DNA of 51,943 nucleotides from Deltaproteobacteria bacterium (GTDB lineage: Bacteria; Desulfobacterota; B13-G15; RBG-16-54-18), in contig JAFGNJ010000007.1 of assembly GCA_016927065.1 (NCBI GenBank), positions 1 to 51,943 of the forward strand, read 5' to 3'. Made by a program: the position numbers and the translations under genes. This document shows positions 10,680-20,799 of this stretch, piece after piece. The notes under the pieces are model-generated. The model was given only the letters and a program-made list of their open reading frames with translations, was not told where the DNA came from and did not search any database. Numbering within the stretch: the stretch's first letter is position 1; each line of letters starts with the position of its first letter.

Positions 10680-13600
10680 TCAGTTTTCATTGAACGTGAC
10701 CGAGACGACTTTTGATACCCCAGGATTCTCCATGGTGATCCCATAGAGGGCATCGGCTATCTCCATAGTACGCTTGTTGTGGGTCACCAGGATGAACTGG
10801 GATTGACCGCTCAACTCCTGTAAAACGCCTGCAAAGCGACCGATGTTGGCGTCGTCGAGGGCGGAATCTACCTCATCCAAGAGGCAGAAGGGGGTGGGGC
10901 GCAGCAGGAAGAGTGCAAAGATAAAGGCGATGGCCGCTAAAGCCTTTTCGCCACCGGAGAGAAGGTCCACACTCTTGAGTCTCTTTCCCGCTGGTTGGAT
11001 GAAGATGTTGACCCCCGGCTCTGGGGAGGATTCGTCGAGAACCAACTCACCACGCCCGCCGCCGAACAATCGTGGGATAAGCCCTTGAAATTCTTTGTTC
11101 GCCTTTTCGAAGGTCTCTTTGAAGCGCGTGGTGGAAGTGCGGTTTATTTCGGTGATGGTCTTGCCTAAGTTGGCCATGGACTGCTCTAAATCCTCTCGCT
11201 GGGCCTCGAGAAAGTCATATCTCTTCTTCAAATCCTCATACTCCTCCACGGCCCCGGGATTAACCTCTCCCAAGCGCTCTATCTTCTGCTTAAGATCGGA
11301 AAGTCTTTGTTCAGCCCCCTCACAGTCCTCGAGGGGGGTATAATTTTCTTGATCCATCAGCGTGGACAGGGTAAGTCCGTAACGCTCGCTAATCCTCTCC
11401 GTCAGGTGCCGCATCTCCATCTCTATTTGGGAAAGAGCAATACCCTGTTGCGCGATGGATTCTTGAATCTCCTTCAGTTCCTCTCGCATACCCTTCAGCG
11501 CGGCTTCCCGTGCGGCGATCTCCTCCCTGCGTCCTTTTACCCCCTCTCCTTCCTGCTCGAGGGCTTTTACCTTCTGCTCCCTCTGGGCGATCAACCCCCC
11601 TAAGGCTTCCTTGACCGCACCTTGTGCCTCGACGACTTCGGTAGTACGCCTCTGCACCTCCTGCAACTGAGCCTCCTTTCTTTCTTGCTGTACGGTGAGG
11701 GAGGCCCCTGTCTTATCCAATTCCTCGAGGTTTCGCCCGAGGTTGCGTTCCCGCTCTTGGAGGGAGGCCAATTCTACCTGAAGATCGGTTACACGCTGAC
11801 GCAGTTGATCTCGCTCCTCCCTGAGTTTCACCAACCCAACCTTCAATGCCTCAATCTGCCCCTCTTTTTCCTCCTTGATCTTTTTACCATCGGCCATGTC
11901 TGTGATAGCCTGTTTAACCTCCTCGCGCAGGTGCGCGATCTCCATATCGATCTGTTCCACTTCAAATTGTAATATTTCTTCCTTACGTTTGAGGGTTGCG
12001 CGGGCTCGTTTAGTATCCTCTACTTCCCCTCCTACCCTGAGCACCTCTCGCTCCATCTGGTATCCATCCTCCCGCAAGGCTTCCAGTTCCTTCGTAATCA
12101 CCACGGCCTTCTCTCGTAACTCTTCGAGCCGCGCGGAGAGTTTATTCTGCTCTCCCTCATGTTTGCGGATGGCCTTTTCCGTCTCAGTGATCTCCCGCTT
12201 GCGGGCTAAAATACCCACGGGGGACGGATCACGGCTCCCCCCGGTCAGCACCCCCTGTCTATCCCAGAGGTCGCCCTCCATGGACACGAGAACCTCCATC
12301 CCCGCCGTACGTGCCTTCTTCATCGCTGTCAGATCTTTGACCAACCATACCCCGTCCAGCAGTGCTTCCAGCAGGGAGCGATATTCCTTCTTGATCCGTA
12401 CGAAATCCAACAATGGACCGAGGCAATGTTGATTTCCGGTAACCAATCGGGAGGATTGCGTCCGCGGGATATCCAGGGGGAGAAAGCTCCCTCGCCCCAA
12501 GTGCCCCTCTTTGAGGTACGCGATGGCCTTGAGGGCCTCCTCCTGACCCGTAACGACGAGGGATTGCAGCATGTGTCCGAGTGCTACCTCTAGGGCAGTC
12601 TCATACTGTGGATCCACCTCCACCATATCGGCCAAGACCCCAATGACCCCCTTGCGTAACGAAGCGCCTTCAGAGGTCATGATGGCCTTCACCCCTTCTG
12701 CATACCCCTCAAACCGCCTCTGCATTTCCGCAAGGGAATTGAGGTGCATACGAAGACCGTGGAGCACACCATCTGCCTCTTTCAGCTCCACCTCATGGTG
12801 GGAAAGATCTTCCTGCAGACGCTGCTGTTCTGCCTCACGTCTGCTAAAATCTTGTTCCAGGGCCTCCTTGCGTTTGGCCATCACCTGTGCCGCTTCCTCA
12901 CCCTTCGTAAGCGATGTCTCTAACTCACGCTCCTCCTTGTGGAGATCCTCCAGTTCCCGCCCCAGCCCTTCCCTTTTGTCCAGATACTCCCGCTCTCTCT
13001 TGTGACCATCCTCAACGACGTTGTGGCAATGGGCTGTTCGGGCAGAAGCCTGCACGACCTCATCTTTCAAGGCGTCCAGGGTGCCTTCTCGCTCCGCACA
13101 GTGCTCCTCCACCCCCTCCAATGTCCCTTCTTCCCCCTCTAGAAGTTTCTTTGTCTCAGTGGATTTCAGTCCGATATCAGCCAATTCCTTACGGTAACCC
13201 TCTCTTCTAGCACGTACGCCCTCCTGCTCCTTATTAAACCCCTCTATCTCCTCTCGGTATTGGCCCTCCAAGGCTTGAAGACCTTGAAGCTCCCGCTCCA
13301 GGGACCTCACCCGTTCCTCCTCCCGCTGGATCTCACCCTCGATACGGTAGATCTCCTCCTGGGCGTGTGAAAGCACCTCTTCCTCTTCGAGGAGCCTGCG
13401 CCTTAATTCCTCCAACTCACCCTCGGTCTGGGAGACGTGGACGATTCGCTTGTGTTCCTCATCTCTCTTGCCTTGGAGATATCCTTTTACCTCTGTGAGT
13501 CTTTCCTCCTGCCTGCCAAAATCCACTAGGGCCAGCCCCACGTCCAACTCTCCTATTTCCTTCTGGTATTCCCGATATCTGCGCGCACGTGCCGCCTGTC

Positions 13601-14228
13601 GGCGTAACGCATTCATCTGTCTGCGAACCTCGCCGATAACATCCTGAACCCGCAGAAGGTTCTGTTTGGTCCGCTCCATCTTCTGGAGGGTTTCACGCTT
13701 TCGTTCTTTATACTTGGTGACTCCTGCCGCCTCCTCAATGAGGTGTCTCCTGTCCTCGGGGCGCGCGTTGAGCAGCATCTCCACCTCGCCCTGTTCGATG
13801 ATTGAATAGGCGTTGACCCCGACCCCTGTACCGAGAAAAAGATCCCTCACGTCCTTGAGGCGGCACGGTAATTTGTTGATCAAATACTCACTCTCTCCGG
13901 AGCGGAAAAGACGCCTGGCCACCATGATCTCATGGTAATCTCCATATCCTTCTAAGGGGACAACCCCATCGTTTTCGAAGACCAAAGATACCTCGGCCAT
14001 TCCGAGAGGCTTGAGGGCCTCAGTGCCGTTAAAGATGACATCCTCCATGGAGCGGCTCCGCAGGTGAGAGGGGCGCATCTCTCCCATGGCCCACAGCACG
14101 GCATCGGCGATATTGGTCTTGCCGCACCCATTGGGACCCACGATGCCGGTGATACGTGAAGGGAAGCTAAAGACCGTCCGCTCCATGAAGGACTTGAACC
14201 CCACAATCTCAATACGCCTCAATTTCAT
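10680..14228 (-). CDS. smc: Chromosome partition protein SMC
   Basis: SMC is the ATPase of the bacterial condensin that organises and segregates the chromosome, normally with ScpA and ScpB. The 1182-residue protein has the expected order. An N-terminal Walker A (GPNGCGKT, 31-38) is followed by long coiled coil rich in Glu, Arg and Leu. A hinge lies around 515-640 ([17 protein letters not shown] onward) and is followed by a second coil. The C-terminal head has the ABC signature LSGGEK at about 1090 and a Walker B ending [11 protein letters not shown] at about 1116-1125. Its ATG overlaps the gltX stop (ATGA), indicating translational coupling. No scpA or scpB is present in the window. Confidence 0.97.
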   Translation of the reverse strand: MKLRRIEIVGFKSFMERTVFSFPSRITGIVGPNGCGKTNIADAVLWAMGEMRPSHLRSRSMEDVIFNGTEALKPLGMAEVSLVFENDGVVPLEGYGDYHEIMVARRLFRSGESEYLINKLPCRLKDVRDLFLGTGVGVNAYSIIEQGEVEMLLNARPEDRRHLIEEAAGVTKYKERKRETLQKMERTKQNLLRVQDVIGEVRRQMNALRRQAARARRYREYQKEIGELDVGLALVDFGRQEERLTEVKGYLQGKRDEEHKRIVHVSQTEGELEELRRRLLEEEEVLSHAQEEIYRIEGEIQREEERVRSLERELQGLQALEGQYREEIEGFNKEQEGVRARREGYRKELADIGLKSTETKKLLEGEEGTLEGVEEHCAEREGTLDALKDEVVQASARTAHCHNVVEDGHKREREYLDKREGLGRELEDLHKEERELETSLTKGEEAAQVMAKRKEALEQDFSRREAEQQRLQEDLSHHEVELKEADGVLHGLRMHLNSLAEMQRRFEGYAEGVKAIMTSEGASLRKGVIGVLADMVEVDPQYETALEVALGHMLQSLVVTGQEEALKAIAYLKEGHLGRGSFLPLDIPRTQSSRLVTGNQHCLGPLLDFVRIKKEYRSLLEALLDGVWLVKDLTAMKKARTAGMEVLVSMEGDLWDRQGVLTGGSRDPSPVGILARKREITETEKAIRKHEGEQNKLSARLEELREKAVVITKELEALREDGYQMEREVLRVGGEVEDTKRARATLKRKEEILQFEVEQIDMEIAHLREEVKQAITDMADGKKIKEEKEGQIEALKVGLVKLREERDQLRQRVTDLQVELASLQERERNLGRNLEELDKTGASLTVQQERKEAQLQEVQRRTTEVVEAQGAVKEALGGLIAQREQKVKALEQEGEGVKGRREEIAAREAALKGMREELKEIQESIAQQGIALSQIEMEMRHLTERISERYGLTLSTLMDQENYTPLEDCEGAEQRLSDLKQKIERLGEVNPGAVEEYEDLKKRYDFLEAQREDLEQSMANLGKTITEINRTSTTRFKETFEKANKEFQGLIPRLFGGGRGELVLDESSPEPGVNIFIQPAGKRLKSVDLLSGGEKALAAIAFIFALFLLRPTPFCLLDEVDSALDDANIGRFAGVLQELSGQSQFILVTHNKRTMEIADALYGITMENPGVSKVVSVTFNEN

Positions 14229-15646
14229 CTGACCGCTTCCCCCTCACGTTGTGATCCGATATATCCAAGGGCGCGCTCCAACCGCTTGATCACCCGTTCC
14301 CTCCCGATCCCTTCCATGACCTCAAAGAGCCCGGGGCTGACCGTCTTGCCGGTGAGGGCCACCCTCACACCCTGGGCTGCTTGGTTCAACTTCAGCCCCT
14401 GCTGCTCGGTCAACCGGCGAAACCGTCTCTCCAGATCGGCCTCGTCAAACTTCTTGCTACCCCGAAACTCCTCGAGGAGAGAGGACAAAAAAGTTGACAG
14501 CTCAGGGCGCAGAAACTTGCGGGACCCTTTTTCATCGTAGGAAAAGTCATCTTTAAAGTAAAACTCGGCCATCTCAGCCATCTCCACAAGGGTCTTGGCG
14601 CGGGGTTGCAGGCTCTGGACCACCTTTACGAGTCTCCCGTTTGGCTCCGCCTTGATCCCCCGCTGATGCAAAAATGGGATGAGCTGTTGGGCGATCTCTT
14701 GAGGGTCGCCTTCCTTAATATAATGGGCGTTGAGCCAGAGGAGCTTGTCGGGGTTGAAGATCCCCGCCGACCGCCCCGTCCCCTCCAGGGAGAACTTCTC
14801 AATCAACTCTTCTCGAGAAAAGACCTCCTGATCCCCATGAGACCACCCGAGCCTGGCCAGGTAGTTGACCAGGGCGTGGGGCATATAACCCATTTCCTGG
14901 TAGGCGGTGACCGAGGCGGCACCGTGCCTCTTACTGAGCCTCGTGCGGTCCTCACCCATGATCAGGGGGAGGTGGGCGAACGCCGGAACGGGATACCCCA
15001 GGGCCTCATAAAGGTGGATCTGGCGGGGGGTATTGTTGAGATGATCATCCCCCCGGATGACATGGGTGATCCCCATGAGGGCGTCATCTACCACCACCAC
15101 AAAGTTATAGGTGGGGGTGCCGTCGCTGCGCATAATAATAAGATCATCCAACTCCTCATTTGCGAATGACACCTTTCCCTTAATGAGGTCACCCACGATG
15201 GTCACCCCTTCCTGGGGTGTTTTGAACCTGATGGTTGAGGGGAGATCCGCCGGCTGGTCCGTGCGTTCGCGGCACCTGCCATCGTATTTGGGCTTTGCCC
15301 CCGCAGCCAAGGCCTGCTGACGCCGTCCCTCCAGCTCCTCAGGCGTGCAGTAGCACCGATAAGCCTTTCCGTCAGCCAGGAGCTGATCCACGTGTTCCCG
15401 ATATAGCTGCACGCGCTGGCTCTGAAAATATGGGCCTTCGTCCCACTCCACGCCCAACCATTTCAGACCGTCTAGAATGGCGGTGAGATACTCTTGGCTG
15501 GATCGGGCCACATCGGTATCCTCGATGCGCAGAATGAAGGAACCCCTGTGATGGCGGGCAAAGAGCCAATTAAAAAGGGCCGTCCTCACCCCCCCGATGT
15601 GCAGATACCCCGTCGGGCTGGGGGCAAACCTCGTCCTGACCGGCAT
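14225..15646 (-). CDS. gltX: Glutamyl-tRNA synthetase
   Basis: GltX charges tRNA-Glu (and in many bacteria tRNA-Gln) in the cytosol. The 473-residue length is standard. The class I signatures are both present: HIGG in [20 protein letters not shown] at about 15-20, and the KMSKS equivalent RLSKR in the [13 protein letters not shown] segment. A CYC...DGRCR Cys pattern near 98-128 resembles the zinc-site region of bacterial GluRS. It lies between a Yip1-family membrane protein (13 bases upstream) and smc (4-base overlap). An AAGGGA ribosome-binding site precedes the ATG. Whether it is discriminating depends on whether the genome has glnS or gatCAB, which are not in view. Confidence 0.97.
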   Translation of the reverse strand: MPVRTRFAPSPTGYLHIGGVRTALFNWLFARHHRGSFILRIEDTDVARSSQEYLTAILDGLKWLGVEWDEGPYFQSQRVQLYREHVDQLLADGKAYRCYCTPEELEGRRQQALAAGAKPKYDGRCRERTDQPADLPSTIRFKTPQEGVTIVGDLIKGKVSFANEELDDLIIMRSDGTPTYNFVVVVDDALMGITHVIRGDDHLNNTPRQIHLYEALGYPVPAFAHLPLIMGEDRTRLSKRHGAASVTAYQEMGYMPHALVNYLARLGWSHGDQEVFSREELIEKFSLEGTGRSAGIFNPDKLLWLNAHYIKEGDPQEIAQQLIPFLHQRGIKAEPNGRLVKVVQSLQPRAKTLVEMAEMAEFYFKDDFSYDEKGSRKFLRPELSTFLSSLLEEFRGSKKFDEADLERRFRRLTEQQGLKLNQAAQGVRVALTGKTVSPGLFEVMEGIGRERVIKRLERALGYIGSQREGEAVR

Positions 15647-15659
15647 AGTCCCTTTTTTG

Positions 15660-16223
15660 CTAGAAACGGAACCCCATCATGGGCACGCCAACACCCACAA
15701 TGTTAACCAAAACGGCTACGATGAAATAAACCGCTATGGCTATCAGGACGGTAACCACTGCCTGGCCTGCGGTGATCTGCTGGACCTTTTCCACCCCCAC
15801 GATCTGGAGGTAAAACCCATACAGGACGGCCAGGAATCCCACGACGGGTATCCAAGCCAGAAGGTTTACGGCACCGGCATAGGCCACCACGCGGTACATC
15901 CCTTCATACGCCGCTTTCCCTTCGAAGAACTGCTGCGCGATGAAATGGAGGACAGCCGCCCCGATAAAGGAGAAGATCAAACCGAAAACAAAGTAGTACA
16001 AGAAAACCCCAAAGTATCCCCAGATGATGGCGGAAATGATGCCGGAGATCGCCAGGCAAACCGCAAAGAAGATTATCGGATTTGTGTACCCGCCGGTAGT
16101 GGGCATCTTTTGAAAAAACTCACTCGGTTTGGTGACCACTGTCTTGGCCACCCCCAAAAAACTCTTAACAAAATCCTTCATGTCAAACTCGTAGGTGTCT
16201 TTTATTCCCTTTCCTTCTACCAT
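15660..16223 (-). CDS. Yip1-family polytopic membrane protein
   Basis: The 187-residue protein has a polar N-terminus of about 50 residues and then five closely spaced hydrophobic segments. The central sequence ([20 protein letters not shown]) is typical of the Yip1 domain. Bacterial Yip1 proteins are inner-membrane proteins of unknown function. The start was set at the ATG at 16223, 25 codons inside a longer open frame, because AAGGAGGG lies directly upstream. It is the first gene of an operon with gltX and smc. No function is inferred from this neighbourhood. Confidence 0.75.
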   Translation of the reverse strand: MVEGKGIKDTYEFDMKDFVKSFLGVAKTVVTKPSEFFQKMPTTGGYTNPIIFFAVCLAISGIISAIIWGYFGVFLYYFVFGLIFSFIGAAVLHFIAQQFFEGKAAYEGMYRVVAYAGAVNLLAWIPVVGFLAVLYGFYLQIVGVEKVQQITAGQAVVTVLIAIAVYFIVAVLVNIVGVGVPMMGFRF

Positions 16224-16349
16224 GGTTTTACCCTCCTTGTTAGAATTAATCCCTTTTACCCCTTTGATCCATTGTAACATAAACCAAAGCGTCCACAATA
16301 CTTCCCTATTTTAAAACAAAAATATTACTATATTTTGCACTTGTTGAGC

Positions 16350-16378
16350 TCATTACCACAATATATAGTATTTGTCAA
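16350..16378 (-). promoter_or_regulatory. Putative promoter of the Yip1-gltX-smc operon
   Basis: On the minus strand TTGACA (16378-16373) is followed after 17 bases by TAATGA. The -35 box is perfect and the -10 box poor. It lies about 130 bases upstream of the Yip1 start codon in an A/T-rich stretch. A different -10 may be used. Confidence 0.35.
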
Positions 16379-16530
16379 GGGATTTAAAAAACCATTAAAA
16401 ACAAACAGGTCGCCAACTCAAGACAACTAACCTCCCCATCCTCACCCCCAAAAAAGCCGAAATAGATCAAAAAAAGACAAGATAGGTCAAAGAGCAGACT
16501 GAATAAGACGTGGCAGCAGTTATACAGTTG

Positions 16531-16560
16531 TTGACATACAATCGTCCTGTCTGCTAAAAA
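16531..16560 (+). promoter_or_regulatory. Putative promoter of the orphan lipoprotein gene
   Basis: TTGACA at 16531-16536 is followed after 18 bases by TAAAAA at 16555-16560. The -35 box is perfect and the -10 box matches 4 of 6. The start codon follows about 120 bases later, so there would be a fairly long leader. Confidence 0.42.
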
Positions 16561-16682
16561 TCGAAAGATATTAGCAAAATGGGGGATAATAGAGCAAAGC
16601 AATTTTGCCCGAAAACCCCATTAATATCATATTATCAGGGCAAGGTTGCCTGACAATCAAGGGTTAGCCTTGTGAGGAAGAT

Positions 16683-17543
16683 ATGAAGGAAATATTTAAA
16701 TTGATAAGCCTCTTTTCTATATTGATAATCATTTCATCATGCACTTATGAAGAAATGGCTGAAAAATTCATACCCAAGGAAGAATCTGAGTTCGCAAAAG
16801 AATATATTTCGAAATTAAGAAATAAAGAATTAGAATATGTAAAAAGCATGATGAGCCCGGAAATACTCTCACAAGTAAATGACGAACTGCTACTGAAAAT
16901 GGCCAACTATTTTCGGGATGGCGAACTTATATCAACTAAAATAGTTGGTTCTCAGGTCAAAGTCATTAATGGGCAATGGAGTGGAAATTTTACTTTCGAA
17001 TATGAGTTTGAAACCGGATGGAATCTAGCGAATGCCGCACTTAGAAAAGTGGGCGGAGGCTATGAAGTAATTGGCCTAAATGTCTATCAAACTGAAGCTT
17101 CCCAAAAAGAGTTGAACGCATTCTCCTTTTCATCAAAATCAGCACTCCATTATTTGGTTTTCCTGTTGGCAATTATTGTGCCACTGTTTATTTTTACAAC
17201 GATTTTTATCTGCGTACGAACCCCGATACCCAGGCGAAAATGGCTTTGGATAATATTTATCTTATTCGGCGTAGGGGCAATTGCAATTAATTGGACTACC
17301 GGACAGTATGCAATTCAGCTTCTCAGTGTTAATTTGTTTGGTGCTGCTGCAATAAGGACCAGTCCATATGCACCATGGATATTCAAAGCTTCTTTTCCTC
17401 TAGGAGCAATAATATTCTGCTTCAAGCGACGTCATTATATAGCACTTGCTGATCAGGCTAACAAAGCTAATCAGCCGACGAAAAAAGCCTCACGGCTGAT
17501 TAGCAACGTTCGGTGCCGAGGAAAAAGAGGAAACACTCATTAA
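16683..17543 (+). CDS. Orphan membrane lipoprotein, A/T-rich
   Basis: This 286-residue protein was not recognised. It has a lipoprotein signal peptide with lipobox ISSC (Cys20). A soluble region at about 21-150, with an N-terminal helical part and then strands, resembles small DUF3887/DUF4878-type domains. Three or four hydrophobic segments follow at about 156-182, 190-210, 218-236 and 240-255. A GAGGAAG ribosome-binding site precedes the ATG. The gene is visibly richer in A and T than its neighbours. Its last ~25 codons cross a 12-bp perfect inverted repeat and read KANQPTKKASRLISNVRCRG, which looks like a tail added by the repeat rather than by the ancestral gene. This suggests horizontal acquisition. 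It converges with xerD, 37 bases away. Confidence 0.65.
   Translation: MKEIFKLISLFSILIIISSCTYEEMAEKFIPKEESEFAKEYISKLRNKELEYVKSMMSPEILSQVNDELLLKMANYFRDGELISTKIVGSQVKVINGQWSGNFTFEYEFETGWNLANAALRKVGGGYEVIGLNVYQTEASQKELNAFSFSSKSALHYLVFLLAIIVPLFIFTTIFICVRTPIPRRKWLWIIFILFGVGAIAINWTTGQYAIQLLSVNLFGAAAIRTSPYAPWIFKASFPLGAIIFCFKRRHYIALADQANKANQPTKKASRLISNVRCRGKRGNTH
17456..17514. repeat. Long perfect inverted repeat, attC-like
   Basis: GCTAATCAGCCG at 17466-17477 is matched exactly by CGGCTGATTAGC at 17493-17504, with a 15-base loop. The flanks are GGCTAAC (17456-17462) and GTTCGGT (17508-17514). These resemble the RYYYAAC and GTTRRRY ends of integron attC sites but each breaks the consensus at one position. 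The outer pair is not fully complementary, and no extrahelical base is apparent in the stem. It overlaps the 3' end of the orphan lipoprotein gene and lies 70 bases from the xerD stop. The alternative is a bidirectional terminator: on the minus strand a short AGCC-GTGA-GGCT stem inside it is followed by Ts. Confidence 0.45.
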
Positions 17544-17580
17544 ATATTAACATTCTTAGTAAAAAACAAGCAAAAGCGCC

Positions 17581-18471
17581 TCACCCCCGGGGATGATACT
17601 GGCGGTGGAGTTTCCTAAGGTATTCTTGGTTCACATGGGTGTAGACCTGGGTGGTGCTGATGTCCACGTGCCCAAGCATCGCCTGGATGAACCTGAGATC
17701 GGCCCCCCGCTCCAACAAATGGGTTGCAAAGGAGTGACGCAGGGTATGCGGAGTGATCCGCTTCGTAATCCCTGTCTTGAGGGCGTACTGCCTCAAAATC
17801 TTCCAAAACCCCTGTCTGCTGAGTCGCCCCCCCCGGTTGTTTACAAAAAGATACGAACTCTCCCTCCCCTTGAGCATGGCCGGTCTTCCCTGTTCCAGGT
17901 AGGTCCTCACCCTGTCCATGGCCACCTCGCCGACGGGGACGATGCGTTCCTTGCCCCCCTTGCCCCTGACCATCACAAACCCCACCTCCAGGTTCAGCCC
18001 GCTCGTGGGAAGCTCAACCAACTCCGAGACCCGCATCCCCGTGGCATAGAGGAGCTCCAGCATCGCCCCGTCCCTGATCCCGCGAGGGGTCTCGGCGTCG
18101 GGCTGCGCCAAGAGGCGCTCTATGTCTTGGATCGTGAGGACATGGGGGAGGGTCGGGCCCAACCGGGGAAGCTCCATATCCTCTAAGGGGTTGGCCTCCA
18201 GATACCCTTCTCGTGCGAGGAACCGATACAGGCCGCGCAGGGCCACCAAGGCCCGGGTGATGCTGCGCATGGCAAGACCCCGCTTTTTTAACCGTTGGAT
18301 AAAAGCCATGACGGTAAGCGAGGTGGTCTCGACAAGCGAAGGAATCTCTTCCCCCTCCAAAAAATCGAGGTAGGCGTTGAGGTCCCGACTATAGGCCTCA
18401 AGGGTGTTGCGGGACAAACCCTTCTCCACCGCTAGATAGTGAAGAAAAGGATCGAGAACCTCACCTTTCAT
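17581..18471 (-). CDS. xerD: Tyrosine recombinase XerD
   Basis: XerD acts with XerC at dif to resolve chromosome dimers at division. The 296-residue protein has an N-terminal SAM-like DNA-binding domain (about 1-90) and a C-terminal catalytic domain. All active-site residues are present: Arg147 (ATGMRVSEL), Lys171 (GKGGKER), His242 and Arg245 (HTLRHSFATH), His268 (LGHVDIS) and Tyr277 (VYTHV). The ending LHRQYHPRG favours XerD over XerC. The start at 18471 overlaps the stop of the preceding gene (ATGA); a longer frame of 26 codons upstream is not credible. It ends the operon that begins with rimP or with the M16 peptidase. No IntI-specific insertion is seen. Confidence 0.92.
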   Translation of the reverse strand: MKGEVLDPFLHYLAVEKGLSRNTLEAYSRDLNAYLDFLEGEEIPSLVETTSLTVMAFIQRLKKRGLAMRSITRALVALRGLYRFLAREGYLEANPLEDMELPRLGPTLPHVLTIQDIERLLAQPDAETPRGIRDGAMLELLYATGMRVSELVELPTSGLNLEVGFVMVRGKGGKERIVPVGEVAMDRVRTYLEQGRPAMLKGRESSYLFVNNRGGRLSRQGFWKILRQYALKTGITKRITPHTLRHSFATHLLERGADLRFIQAMLGHVDISTTQVYTHVNQEYLRKLHRQYHPRG

Positions 18472-18950
18472 AAATCGAAGATTTCTGCTTCCAGGGTATC
18501 CAGATTCGCAATGGCTACGGTGCAACGCCCAGCGAGCCATCCGCCACACTCCCCTGGATTCACCACCAGGGTATGGCCCACCCGTTCGACCTCGGGACGG
18601 TGGGTATGGCCATAGCCCACGAGTCGATAGTGGTCGCCGGCCGCAACCGCCGCGGGGTTGGGCAACTCATGGGCCACCAGGACCTTCCACTCGCCCACAT
18701 CGAACTCAGAGGGAGAAGGATGGATCCTGCCGTCAGCGGTCCGCTGAAGCCCTAACCGCTCCCCGTCGTTGTTTCCGAAGACCCCTCGATACGTGCACCG
18801 AAGGATTTCGTTCAGGGGATTAAGCGCGAAAGGGGCAATGTAGTCTCCTGCATGTAAGACCTCCTGGACCCCCTGGGCGTTAAAGAACTCGCAGGCCCGC
18901 TTGATCATCGGCACGTTGTCGTGGGAATCGGCCATGATCCCTATTCGCAT
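18468..18950 (-). CDS. YfcE/MJ0936-type phosphodiesterase
   Basis: This 160-residue cytosolic protein is a small calcineurin-like phosphodiesterase. Motifs are in order: ADSHDN (metal-binding Asp and His) near residue 8, HAGDY near 38, GNND near 57, AHE near 90, GHTH near 111 and NPGE near 128. The length is typical of the YfcE/MJ0936 group, which hydrolyses phosphodiesters with manganese; the physiological substrate is unknown. The start at 18950 follows an AAGGAG site and lies 13 bases after the dut stop. The longer upstream frame would run back into dut. Its stop overlaps the xerD start. Confidence 0.88.
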   Translation of the reverse strand: MRIGIMADSHDNVPMIKRACEFFNAQGVQEVLHAGDYIAPFALNPLNEILRCTYRGVFGNNDGERLGLQRTADGRIHPSPSEFDVGEWKVLVAHELPNPAAVAAGDHYRLVGYGHTHRPEVERVGHTLVVNPGECGGWLAGRCTVAIANLDTLEAEIFDL

Positions 18951-18963
18951 CCCCCCACTCCTT

Positions 18964-19407
18964 TCACATGCCTGTGTGCCCAAATCCACCCTCCCCCCTG
19001 CTGCTGGGGGGCAACTCATCCACCTCCTGTAGCTCGGCACGGCAGGCCTGATGAAAGACCAGTTGGGCGATCCTGTCCCCATCCCTGATGACAAAGGGCT
19101 CATGCCCCAGGTTGATCATGATGATACCGATCTCACCACGGTAATCGGCATCGACGGTCCCCGGCGAATTGAGCAGAGTCACCCCGTGTTTGAGGGCCAA
19201 GCCGCTGCGGGGTCTTATCTGGGCCTCGTACCCCTCGGGCAGGGCAATGGCGATCCCCGTGGGTATGAGACGCCACCCCCCTGGGTCCAATGTCACCTCG
19301 CCTCCCTCCAGCGAGGCGCACAGGTCCATCCCCGCGGAGAGAGGCGTCATATAGCTGGGAAGGGTGCTACGTTTACCTCGTAACCGTTTTACTGACACCC
19401 GCACCAT
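18964..19407 (-). CDS. dut: dUTP diphosphatase
   Basis: Dut hydrolyses dUTP to dUMP, keeping uracil out of DNA and feeding thymidylate synthesis. The 147-residue length matches the trimeric family. All five motifs are present: [41 protein letters not shown] and the C-terminal arm [11 protein letters not shown], in which His replaces the more usual Ser of GFGSTG. The start at 19407 is one base past the stop of the M16 peptidase gene, so the two are probably translationally coupled. A 50-codon longer frame reads through the peptidase gene and is not credible. Confidence 0.95.
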   Translation of the reverse strand: MVRVSVKRLRGKRSTLPSYMTPLSAGMDLCASLEGGEVTLDPGGWRLIPTGIAIALPEGYEAQIRPRSGLALKHGVTLLNSPGTVDADYRGEIGIIMINLGHEPFVIRDGDRIAQLVFHQACRAELQEVDELPPSSRGEGGFGHTGM

Positions 19408-19408
19408 A

Positions 19409-20674
19409 TCAGAAGTCCAATTCCTTCCAGGGGAGCTCACTTTCCTCAATGGTCCCGAGCAAGGTAATACAGAGTGGATGCGATGCAAACATCTCGTGCG
19501 CGACTTCGGCGACAGCATCCTTAGAAACTCCTTCCAATGCCCCCAGTACCTCTTCAAGGGGTATGTGCCGCCCGAAGCAAATCTCGTCCTTTGCCAGCCT
19601 CCCCATCCTCCCCTCAGACCCCTCGAGGCTGAGGATCGTACTTCCGCGCAGGTATTCCTTGGCCGCAGCTAGGTCTTCCGCGCGAATCCTACCCTCCCGT
19701 ATAGCCTGCAACTCCTGCAGGATCAGGTCGATGACCTCGTGTATCTCTGTCTTGGTGGTGCCGGCATAAACCCCAAAGAGACCGGTATCCATATAGGTAT
19801 TGAGAAAGGAATAAATACTATAGGTCAATCCCCGCTTCTCCCGGACCTCCTGAAAGAGACGCGAACTCATGTTCCCCCCCAACAGGATATTCAGGGCATA
19901 GCCGGCATATCGCAGCGGATGGGCATAAGGAATCCCCTCGGTCCCCAGGCAGAAGTGGATTTGCTCCAACTCCCGGTAGGTAACCTGCTTCCGGAATTTC
20001 CCACCGTGCGTCCCCTCCCGGTGCAAGCCAGAGGTATGGGGCTGGAGCCCGCCAAGCTGCGCCTCAACAAGCTCCACCATTTTACCGTGATCAAGATCCC
20101 CTGCCGCAGCCACGATCAACCTGTCAGGGGTGTATTTTCTCTGCAAAAAGGCGATGATCTCCTCGCGCTTTAAGGAGAGAACATCTTCCTGCACACCCGT
20201 TATAGGGTATCCCAGAGGATGATCTCCCCAAAAGGAGTAGTGAAAGAGGTCGTGGATATAGTCATCGGGTGTATCCTCGACCATCTTTATCTCTTGCAAG
20301 ACCACCATCCGTTCCCGCTCTATTTCCTGGGGGTCAAAGACGGAATTGGCGACGATATCGGTCAATATATCAACAGCCAGCGTGGTGTCCCGTGTGAGGA
20401 CCTTGGCGTGGAAGCAGGTATATTCCTTGCCCGTGAAGGCATTGATACTCCCCCCCACCGACTCAATCTCTCTGCTGATATCAAAGGCGCTCCTGCGCTC
20501 CGTACCCTTGAAGAGAAGATGCTCGATAAAATGAGAGAGTCCGCGCTCCCCCGCCCCCTCATCCCTGGATCCGGTCATGATCCAAATCCCGATGGATACG
20601 GAATCGAGGGTCGGTATGACCTCGGTCACGACGCTGATGCCGTTCGGTAACGTGGTTTTCTGGTAGTGTTCCAT
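19409..20674 (-). CDS. M16 family zinc peptidase (pitrilysin / MPP-like)
   Basis: This 421-residue protein has the inverted zinc motif HFIEH (His48, Glu51, His52) in a segment ending LLFKGT. The third zinc ligand is expected in the [16 protein letters not shown] segment. An [19 protein letters not shown] motif marks the C-terminal M16 half. It is the single-chain, processing-peptidase-like type (YmxG/PqqL group) usually found after pnp. There is no signal peptide. The start is uncertain. The ATG at 20674 begins at the usual family N-terminus ([12 protein letters not shown]) but lacks a ribosome-binding site. An in-frame GTG at 20740 would add 22 residues with a GPLAEGPLAN repeat. It abuts dut downstream and follows the pnp terminator. 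Confidence 0.88.
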   Translation of the reverse strand: MEHYQKTTLPNGISVVTEVIPTLDSVSIGIWIMTGSRDEGAGERGLSHFIEHLLFKGTERRSAFDISREIESVGGSINAFTGKEYTCFHAKVLTRDTTLAVDILTDIVANSVFDPQEIERERMVVLQEIKMVEDTPDDYIHDLFHYSFWGDHPLGYPITGVQEDVLSLKREEIIAFLQRKYTPDRLIVAAAGDLDHGKMVELVEAQLGGLQPHTSGLHREGTHGGKFRKQVTYRELEQIHFCLGTEGIPYAHPLRYAGYALNILLGGNMSSRLFQEVREKRGLTYSIYSFLNTYMDTGLFGVYAGTTKTEIHEVIDLILQELQAIREGRIRAEDLAAAKEYLRGSTILSLEGSEGRMGRLAKDEICFGRHIPLEEVLGALEGVSKDAVAEVAHEMFASHPLCITLLGTIEESELPWKELDF

Positions 20675-20744
20675 CGCTGAAGCCGAAGCCGTAGGTGGCC
20701 TGTTAGCCAGCGGCCCCTCGGCCAGTGGCCCGTTATCCACTCAC

Positions 20745-20775
20745 AAAAAAAAGACCGACTCTTGCGGCCTTTTTT
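20745..20775 (-). terminator. Intrinsic terminator after pnp
   Basis: On the minus strand A6-GGCCG is followed by a 7-base loop, then CGGTC and a run of eight Ts. The 11-bp stem has a single A-C mismatch. It lies 25 bases after the pnp stop. The A-tract on the other side would allow termination in both directions. Expression of the downstream M16-dut-yfcE-xerD genes would need read-through or a weak internal promoter. Confidence 0.8.
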
Positions 20776-20799
20776 CTCCACAGATGGGGAAGGGATAAA

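Larger units (their letters stand above)
16224..16682. other. 459-base intergenic region between two divergent genes
   Basis: This A/T-rich gap holds a candidate promoter for the Yip1-gltX-smc operon (minus) and one for the orphan lipoprotein gene (plus). The ~130 bases between them (about 16380-16530) have no recognisable gene. A 72-codon minus frame there looks like chance: low complexity, no ribosome-binding site and no family features. Just before the lipoprotein gene an imperfect stem is visible (TCAGGGCAA pairing with TTGCCTGA). Confidence 0.5.

Noticed and set aside
16384-16602. 72-codon minus-strand frame in the 16.3-16.6 kb gap
   Set aside because: Low-complexity Leu/Cys/Phe-rich translation, no ribosome-binding site, and it crosses the candidate promoter of the lipoprotein gene.
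17581-18471. The tyrosine recombinase as an integron integrase or phage integrase
   Set aside because: It has the XerD length and ending (HPRG), lies in a housekeeping operon and lacks the IntI-specific insertion.
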